Made by a program: the position numbers and the translations under genes
The notes under the pieces: generated by a model
The model's input: only the letters and a program-made list of their open reading frames with translations
Databases searched by the model: none
What the model was told of the DNA's origin: nothing
Source: CAZSHG01 sp964606695 [NCBI: uncultured bacterium]
GTDB taxonomy: Bacteria > UBP14 > UBA6098
Assembly: GCA_964606695.1 (NCBI GenBank)
Contig: CAZSHG010000014.1
Location: 1-64,000 of the forward strand
Direction of reading: 5' to 3'
Length of the DNA stretch: 64,000 nucleotides
Shown: one piece after another, positions 58,801 to 64,000 of the stretch
How positions within the stretch are numbered: position 1 is the first letter of the stretch
Layout: the number at the start of each line of letters is the position of its first letter

Positions 58801-61140
58801 TTATTTAATAATTACGAATTTACCAAGTTGATAATCGCCCGTTTCCAGGTCTTCGACGCTGAACATATAGATACCGCTGGAAATCGCCTGGTCGTTCTTA
58901 TTGATGAGGTCCCAGTCCTCGGCACCTACGATATCCTTCCCGTCGCCGTCTGTTTCGCCATTGTCCATTTCACCGGTATCGCTATGGTCGAGTTCATCCA
59001 CGAGATCGGCGTCAACGGTGTAAATCCTGATTATAGCCTTTTCCGGAAGATTGGCGAATCTAAGTTTACGAGAATACTCCGTCCAAACCTGCCCTACGGG
59101 AGTTTCCGCGTCGAGGCCTTCGGGGCCGGAATAGATATGATCTACCCTATATGGGTTAGGGATAACATAAACCTCTTCCGAATTTTCGCCACAGCCTTCC
59201 GGAACTACCCAGATGTAATTCGTTGTCTTCGAAGATTCGAGGGATTCGAGGTTGCGGGTAGGTTGGCCGAAATCGTATGAGGTTACGGAAATGTAAATAT
59301 CGGCTCCTGCACGTTGATTGGTGATGGTATATTTCATCCACTCTTCGCTGTATCGGCTGACCGTATCGACGGGCATCCCGGAATTCGTGCCGAATTTGGC
59401 GCGGGAGAAGGTGTCCATTACTACACTATCGGTCCCATAGGAAATGTATGTAGTATCTATCAATGGATAGTTACCGTCTTCATCCGGCACCACAAATTCG
59501 TCACTTCGGACGGCCATCTGGAATGTATCCACAGAATTGTAATCTGTGTAATCTATCTTGTCGAATTCGATAATTGGTGTGAAATAGCTCTCCAGTTTCG
59601 CCTCGCTGGTGTAGATACGGAATCCCTCGAAATCCTGTAGAAGTGTAATTGGATCGACATAGTCTAACTGTTCGTCGAACTTCCAGAATATATCGATTTC
59701 GTTGCAATGGGACTCTATTTCGAATTCGGGTTTGGGTGGCGGAACCGGCCCTTGATAATTCGGTTCTCCGAGGCCGTTCGGCGCGCCGTAAACGTCTCGA
59801 ACCCATTCCGTCGTCCTGCCCACTCCCGTATAATTATATTTCTCAGGTTGGCAATCGCCTACGACATTTGGATCCTGATGGAAATCCTCGGCAACCATAA
59901 CGGCTATTGCTACGCGCACGGCATTCGTATCTCCAGGCGGTATATCGAAGGGGCCGAAGGAGAATAGAAATCTGGTATCGTAACCGCATTTCATGTTTTC
60001 AGCGAGGTCTTCGGGCGGCGGAGACCAGTCTTCATCCTCGGTGTAATCCAATATATCGGTTTGGTTGTAATCGAACTCTCCATTGCTCATAACCTGATAT
60101 TTCATTATATCAGTTTCGGGAGTTCCATCCCAGCTCATTGGGGGATATCTGTGTGACGGTCCCCAGTCTATTTCTTCATTGGTATTTGATACCCACCAAT
60201 TAAAGGAATAACTCAGTTCGTCCAGAGGCGTTTCGCCTACTTTCAACAACGCGATTCCCAGAGCTCCCGTAGGGGAATATTCATCGAATCGCCCGTCATT
60301 GCTCGGATCACCGTCGTTATCGGCCAGCCAGGCGGTATTTACATATATCGAATCGTTCGCCAGCGGATCCCAATAAGATTCAATAAAGCCGGTAACGTCA
60401 TCCTGGGCGTAATTAGGTGTATTTACATGACCGACGTCGCCGTCGATATAGATACCAACATAGGCGTTGCGAATGGTATCTGTTTCCGACCTGATATTGC
60501 TGATCCAATAATCGATAATCACGAAGTTCCTGGCGTAATTATACGACCATGAGACCGAACGCTGTTCTACTTTGACTCCAATCGGCCTGTGCTCGACGGG
60601 AATAACGTCGAGGTGGTCGTTCGTAAGCGTATCGGTCATAACCGCGTTGAAGTCCTGTTCGCTGATCGCGTTAATCGTATCCAGGTATATCGAATTTATC
60701 TGGATTGTATCCTCTTTCTGATCATATCCGGGGAATAACTCATTCACTCCGCTAAACCATCCATCCTCGCCGATACTCACCAGAGTATCCCCGGAAACGA
60801 CCGCACCGATCCACAGAGAACCCTGGAAAAGGTATTCGAGTCCCGATCCGCCGGGATATTCCGCGGATGGCCGGCATTTACCGATGTTCTCACCGGTTTC
60901 ATAGATAATACAATAACGGGGATCGTCTTCTCCCCTCTGGCTTCCGAAGAAACCCCAGTTAGATACCGTGAAGAAGAGTTGTCCGACATCGTGAGTTTCC
61001 TCGTCCGTCGCGGGAGCCGTAACCATTGGACGGCGTCTCGGCGTGGGTCGATTACTCGGACCGCTTTCCCCGAATACCGATCCGATAAACAGAACGCCCG
61101 TAACAAGTAATACGATTGTGCATATTGCGTGTTTTTTCAT
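58801..61140 (-). CDS. Large secreted protein with possible sorting-type C-terminus
   Basis: A 779-residue exported protein from ATG 61140, where GGAG is 6 nt upstream; the TTG at 61152 is less likely. Signal peptide MKKHAICTIVLLVTGVLFIGSVFG. The body is beta-rich with no recognised catalytic motif (ARNFVIIDYWISNIRSETDTIRNAYVGIYIDGDVG). The C-terminus (about 685-779: PNPYRVDHIY...RIYTVDADLV...SSGIYMFSVEDLETGDYQLGKFVIIK) resembles the FlgD-like/sorting fold. It lies between a TonB receptor (26 bp) and the PorV-like barrel, so it may be the receptor's surface partner or PorV's cargo. Confidence 0.72.
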   Translation of the reverse strand: MKKHAICTIVLLVTGVLFIGSVFGESGPSNRPTPRRRPMVTAPATDEETHDVGQLFFTVSNWGFFGSQRGEDDPRYCIIYETGENIGKCRPSAEYPGGSGLEYLFQGSLWIGAVVSGDTLVSIGEDGWFSGVNELFPGYDQKEDTIQINSIYLDTINAISEQDFNAVMTDTLTNDHLDVIPVEHRPIGVKVEQRSVSWSYNYARNFVIIDYWISNIRSETDTIRNAYVGIYIDGDVGHVNTPNYAQDDVTGFIESYWDPLANDSIYVNTAWLADNDGDPSNDGRFDEYSPTGALGIALLKVGETPLDELSYSFNWWVSNTNEEIDWGPSHRYPPMSWDGTPETDIMKYQVMSNGEFDYNQTDILDYTEDEDWSPPPEDLAENMKCGYDTRFLFSFGPFDIPPGDTNAVRVAIAVMVAEDFHQDPNVVGDCQPEKYNYTGVGRTTEWVRDVYGAPNGLGEPNYQGPVPPPKPEFEIESHCNEIDIFWKFDEQLDYVDPITLLQDFEGFRIYTSEAKLESYFTPIIEFDKIDYTDYNSVDTFQMAVRSDEFVVPDEDGNYPLIDTTYISYGTDSVVMDTFSRAKFGTNSGMPVDTVSRYSEEWMKYTITNQRAGADIYISVTSYDFGQPTRNLESLESSKTTNYIWVVPEGCGENSEEVYVIPNPYRVDHIYSGPEGLDAETPVGQVWTEYSRKLRFANLPEKAIIRIYTVDADLVDELDHSDTGEMDNGETDGDGKDIVGAEDWDLINKNDQAISSGIYMFSVEDLETGDYQLGKFVIIK

Positions 61141-61166
61141 TTGATACTCCAATTCTCCTCTTCGCC

Positions 61167-64000
61167 TTACCAGCTAACCTGAAGTCCGAACCTGACATTC
61201 ATCGGCGGGCTCCAGTGGTCTGGATTAAACGCGTAATCGAGACCGTTATTGAGCCCGTCATCGACGTCCCAGTCATCGGGTAATCCGGTTTCGCTGTAAA
61301 CGTATTCGACGTTCCTTCTGTTAGTAAGGTTTTGCACCCAAACCAGGAAGGAATAATCCATTCCGGCGAAGGAGAAGTCCTTGTTGAATCTTAGATCTAT
61401 ATTGTAATTCGGTGGTATTCTAAGAGCGTTTTCGCGCTCCCATGCTTTCTCTCCGGGTTCGGGATCCCAATCCGGGTTATTAACAGTCGGTGTGTATGGG
61501 AATCCACTGCCATACTGGAAGAGGAGATTGAGTCCCCATTTATCCGGCAGATTCAATCCGAACACAACCGGATTATCGTCATCCTGGACTCTGTAATCGG
61601 CGACGACATTTACTATGTGCCGCTGGTCCCAATCGAGGGGAAGATCCTGCAAAGGTATCGCCGATTGATCGAAGAGCGCATCGTAACCGCTTCTGTTTGA
61701 ACTCGATTTACCGAAGGCAAAGGCATATTGATAGTTCGCGTCAACTGTCCATCTGTTGGAATAACTCTTCCTGACAGACATTTCTATTCCTCTGCTTCGT
61801 GCGTAGTCCTGATTTTCGTAAACACTCTGGGATATCGGCCCAAGGTTCTGCGAAGTCGTATTCAACAGACCGTATATATCTTTATAATAACCGGAAAACT
61901 CCAGAGTCCAATCCTCGGTAATGCCATATCCCACTCCGAGTTCGTATGTAACCGTCTTCTCGAATCCCAGGTTGGGATTGCCTAATAATCTCCCGGCTCT
62001 GCTGGCCTGAGTAGGCATCTGGTAGAAATTATCGTATCCGGGAAGTTGATAGAGATGCGCATAGCTGAAGAATAACTTGGCTCTATCCGTAATCGGGTAG
62101 CTCATTCCGATTCGCGGGCTTAGTCTGCTCTGTGATTTGAATATCTCATCGTAATCGGGCAGAACCTCGACGATACTCTGAGCTGTCGAATCCTCCAGAA
62201 CCTCGCCGGCCTGCAGGAACACGTCGAGCCTGATGCCGATATTCGCAATCAGTCCGCCATATTCCATCTTATCCTGGATATACCACGCAAACTGCTTCGG
62301 CGTTCTCTCGTAGAAACTCCTGAAGATTCCGTGTTCGGGATATGGGCCACCGTCGGGTTCGCGGTCGTATTTGAATTCCGGGTATTGGATTTCCTTCATC
62401 TGCATATTGATGTTCTGGAATTCCACGCCCGTCTTGACCTGATTATTGTCGTCTATCTGACTCGTAATGTCTGCCTTAGCCAGGACAATATTTGTTTCCC
62501 GCCTGTGCCAGACAGCGTATCTATCGCTGCCACGGTCGAGGAATAGATCCGTATTATCCCACTTGCCATTTCCGTTTATATCGATAAAGGCTTCGTAACT
62601 ATCTCGTTCGAAATTAGGCGGGTCGTAATAACCATTCCCATTCAAATCCAGGAATGGTTCGCCTTCTTCGCCGACATTGTATTTACCGTCGCCGTTTGCG
62701 TCGATGAAATCGCAGTAGTCGTTACGATACGTATAAACGCCGTCGTGGTTGATATCGACGAATTCTCCCCAATCGGGGGTGAAATTAGAGTTGTCATCAT
62801 GCCATGTGGTTTCTTCTAACGCGATATGATACTCGTCCGGAACCATTGGATTATTTTCGTAATAGGTTCCCCATACGAATTCACCGGATTGCTTTATGCC
62901 ATCGCCGTTCAAATCGACCCACAGCGTATCGTCTAAGAACAATCCGCCGGGATAGACGTTTTCACCGTAGAATCCGATACCGAAAGGCATCCCATCGCGG
63001 AACGGTTCGCCATCGGAATACGGTTCGGGTCTATCCATCGGGCTTGCGAGGATATAGCTGTTGAAATTAGTTTGCCTCGGTTCGAAGACATTATTATCGT
63101 TGACCTCATACCAGGGCTCTTCGCCGAGTTGCGGCGGGCGATCGTCGATGTAAATCGTATCGAGATAACCGATAGAATCGGGGGTTACCCAAAAGGTATC
63201 GACATAATCGATAATAGGTTCCCAGTATTCCCAGAAATCCCATTGACCGTTGGAGTTGGAATCCCACCATTTAACTCTGACCTGAGGAATGCCGTCACCG
63301 TTAACATCGACCCAATCGTCGAGAGAACCGTAAACGGAACTATCGACAGCGAAGGCGTCCGGTGTATTTCCGCCGGGTTCATAATCGAGGCCGGTGCGGA
63401 AATAACCAGCGCGAATTTCGTAGAAAGTCCTTGGCGACAGATTATGCACCCATTTGAAAGAAAGCTGAAGCGCTTTGCGTTCCACTATCTGTGCGTTTTG
63501 AGGGACGTAAGTGTAATCCCAGCTCCAGCTTCTGGATTTCGTCCAGTTCCCGGTTCCGGTAACCGTGTATGACATGGACGGCGTTATTTTCTGTTTAAGT
63601 TTCAGAGTGGCCGTATATTCGTTGTAACGCCTTTCCGGGAAAAACCCGAACCAATCGTAATCGATGCCATAAGGGGTTCCGATACGGGTATCGGTTGGAA
63701 GATGATCCTCAAGATCCCAGAGATAATTATATGGAAAACGAGTATCGGTGTTCTCCCCCGTAACCGACAGGAAATAACTCAACCTTTTCGATCTGGGCAA
63801 TTCCAGGCCGACAATCGGGAGCAGATATGTGCTAACCGGTTCCGGACCCGAAAGCGAGAATTCCAACCTGTCGGAATTCCTGGAAAACTTATTTATTTCC
63901 GGGAATCCAAGGTCGTCGGTGAGGAAAGTAACACTCCCGGCGAAATTGTTCGCGCTACCCTCTCGCGTAACAATATTAACGATACCGGATAGCGCGCCGC
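61167..64000 (-). CDS. TonB-dependent receptor with calcium-type loops (N-terminus cut)
   Basis: The frame runs to the window edge, so the signal peptide and most of the plug are missing. The first codons give the plug end GALSGIVNIVTREGSANNF; the barrel follows and ends MNVRFGLQVSW. About 255 residues (encoded at 62546-63308) form an insertion with seven DxNxxG loops (DVNGDGIPQ, DSNSNGQWD, DLNGDGIKQ, DINHDGVYT, DANGDGKYN, DLNGNGYYD, DINGNGKWD), resembling dockerin/EF-hand or thrombospondin calcium loops. An internal TTG at 63866 is not the true start. Substrate unknown. First gene, within view, of a four-gene operon. Confidence 0.88.
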   Translation of the reverse strand, partial: GALSGIVNIVTREGSANNFAGSVTFLTDDLGFPEINKFSRNSDRLEFSLSGPEPVSTYLLPIVGLELPRSKRLSYFLSVTGENTDTRFPYNYLWDLEDHLPTDTRIGTPYGIDYDWFGFFPERRYNEYTATLKLKQKITPSMSYTVTGTGNWTKSRSWSWDYTYVPQNAQIVERKALQLSFKWVHNLSPRTFYEIRAGYFRTGLDYEPGGNTPDAFAVDSSVYGSLDDWVDVNGDGIPQVRVKWWDSNSNGQWDFWEYWEPIIDYVDTFWVTPDSIGYLDTIYIDDRPPQLGEEPWYEVNDNNVFEPRQTNFNSYILASPMDRPEPYSDGEPFRDGMPFGIGFYGENVYPGGLFLDDTLWVDLNGDGIKQSGEFVWGTYYENNPMVPDEYHIALEETTWHDDNSNFTPDWGEFVDINHDGVYTYRNDYCDFIDANGDGKYNVGEEGEPFLDLNGNGYYDPPNFERDSYEAFIDINGNGKWDNTDLFLDRGSDRYAVWHRRETNIVLAKADITSQIDDNNQVKTGVEFQNINMQMKEIQYPEFKYDREPDGGPYPEHGIFRSFYERTPKQFAWYIQDKMEYGGLIANIGIRLDVFLQAGEVLEDSTAQSIVEVLPDYDEIFKSQSRLSPRIGMSYPITDRAKLFFSYAHLYQLPGYDNFYQMPTQASRAGRLLGNPNLGFEKTVTYELGVGYGITEDWTLEFSGYYKDIYGLLNTTSQNLGPISQSVYENQDYARSRGIEMSVRKSYSNRWTVDANYQYAFAFGKSSSNRSGYDALFDQSAIPLQDLPLDWDQRHIVNVVADYRVQDDDNPVVFGLNLPDKWGLNLLFQYGSGFPYTPTVNNPDWDPEPGEKAWERENALRIPPNYNIDLRFNKDFSFAGMDYSFLVWVQNLTNRRNVEYVYSETGLPDDWDVDDGLNNGLDYAFNPDHWSPPMNVRFGLQVSW

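Overview
This window looks like chromosomal DNA from a Gram-negative bacterium of the FCB superphylum or one of its uncultured sister phyla. I cannot name the lineage from sequence alone. The evidence is a SprA-type type IX secretion translocon, a PorV-like barrel, and several secreted proteins ending in a 'YPNPFN ... GIYLVRA ... IxYLK' sorting domain. There are also lipid A genes (lpxH, lpxD), three TonB-dependent receptors, and a lexA with a Gram-positive-type SOS box. Gene density is high. I saw no tRNA, rRNA, CRISPR array or intact transposase.

Layout. 0-6 kb: a clipped secreted protein, hflX, the tRNA methylthiotransferase pair mtaB-miaB, two large hairpins, lpxH, a GGQ release-factor-like protein and a free methionine-R-sulfoxide reductase. 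6-12.3 kb: a secreted clostripain-like peptidase and a TonB receptor with a His-rich tail and two YHS-like metal domains. 12.4-14.5 kb: uvrB. 14.5-19.9 kb: a minus-strand operon under a cobalamin riboswitch, comprising a BtuB-like receptor, a secreted beta-propeller, a CPBP membrane protease and threonine aldolase. 20.3-28.3 kb: secreted proteins (C10 peptidase, tail-fibre-like repeat protein, C39-like peptidase, metallopeptidase) around a 0.7 kb repeat-rich spacer. 28.3-32.5 kb: a DUF1573 lipoprotein, a cupin, two small membrane proteins and a three-gene cluster of secreted beta-rich proteins. 32.6-36.9 kb: lexA with its operator, two more hairpins of the same family, a DUF3857/transglutaminase protein, a stand-alone RAM domain and a slipin. 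37-46 kb: sprA, a GAF-HD-GYP phosphodiesterase, an EndoIII-like glycosylase and a membrane-anchored XseA-like protein. 45.8-50.6 kb: a minus-strand envelope operon (skp, lpxD, barrel, MBL lipoprotein, lipoprotein with an apparent AUU start). 50.7-54 kb: glmM and glmS. 54.4-56 kb: a divergent GspE/PilB-like ATPase. 56-64 kb: a four-gene operon of lipoprotein, PorV-like barrel, large secreted protein and a TonB receptor with calcium-type loops.

How it fits together: most genes build, supply or decorate the envelope. glmM/glmS and lpxD/lpxH feed peptidoglycan and lipid A. SprA and PorV export proteins carrying sorting domains. TonB receptors take up cobalamin and probably metals or polymers. uvrB, lexA, the glycosylase and the XseA-like protein concern DNA maintenance.

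Most unusual signals: a family of four ~75-82 bp hairpins in two tandem pairs, with a fixed 35-36 nt loop and a conserved mismatched core; the riboswitch operon pairing a BtuB-like receptor with a sorting-domain beta-propeller; the receptor with a metal-binding tail; the apparent AUU start; and widespread palindromic repeats inside a secreted peptidase gene.
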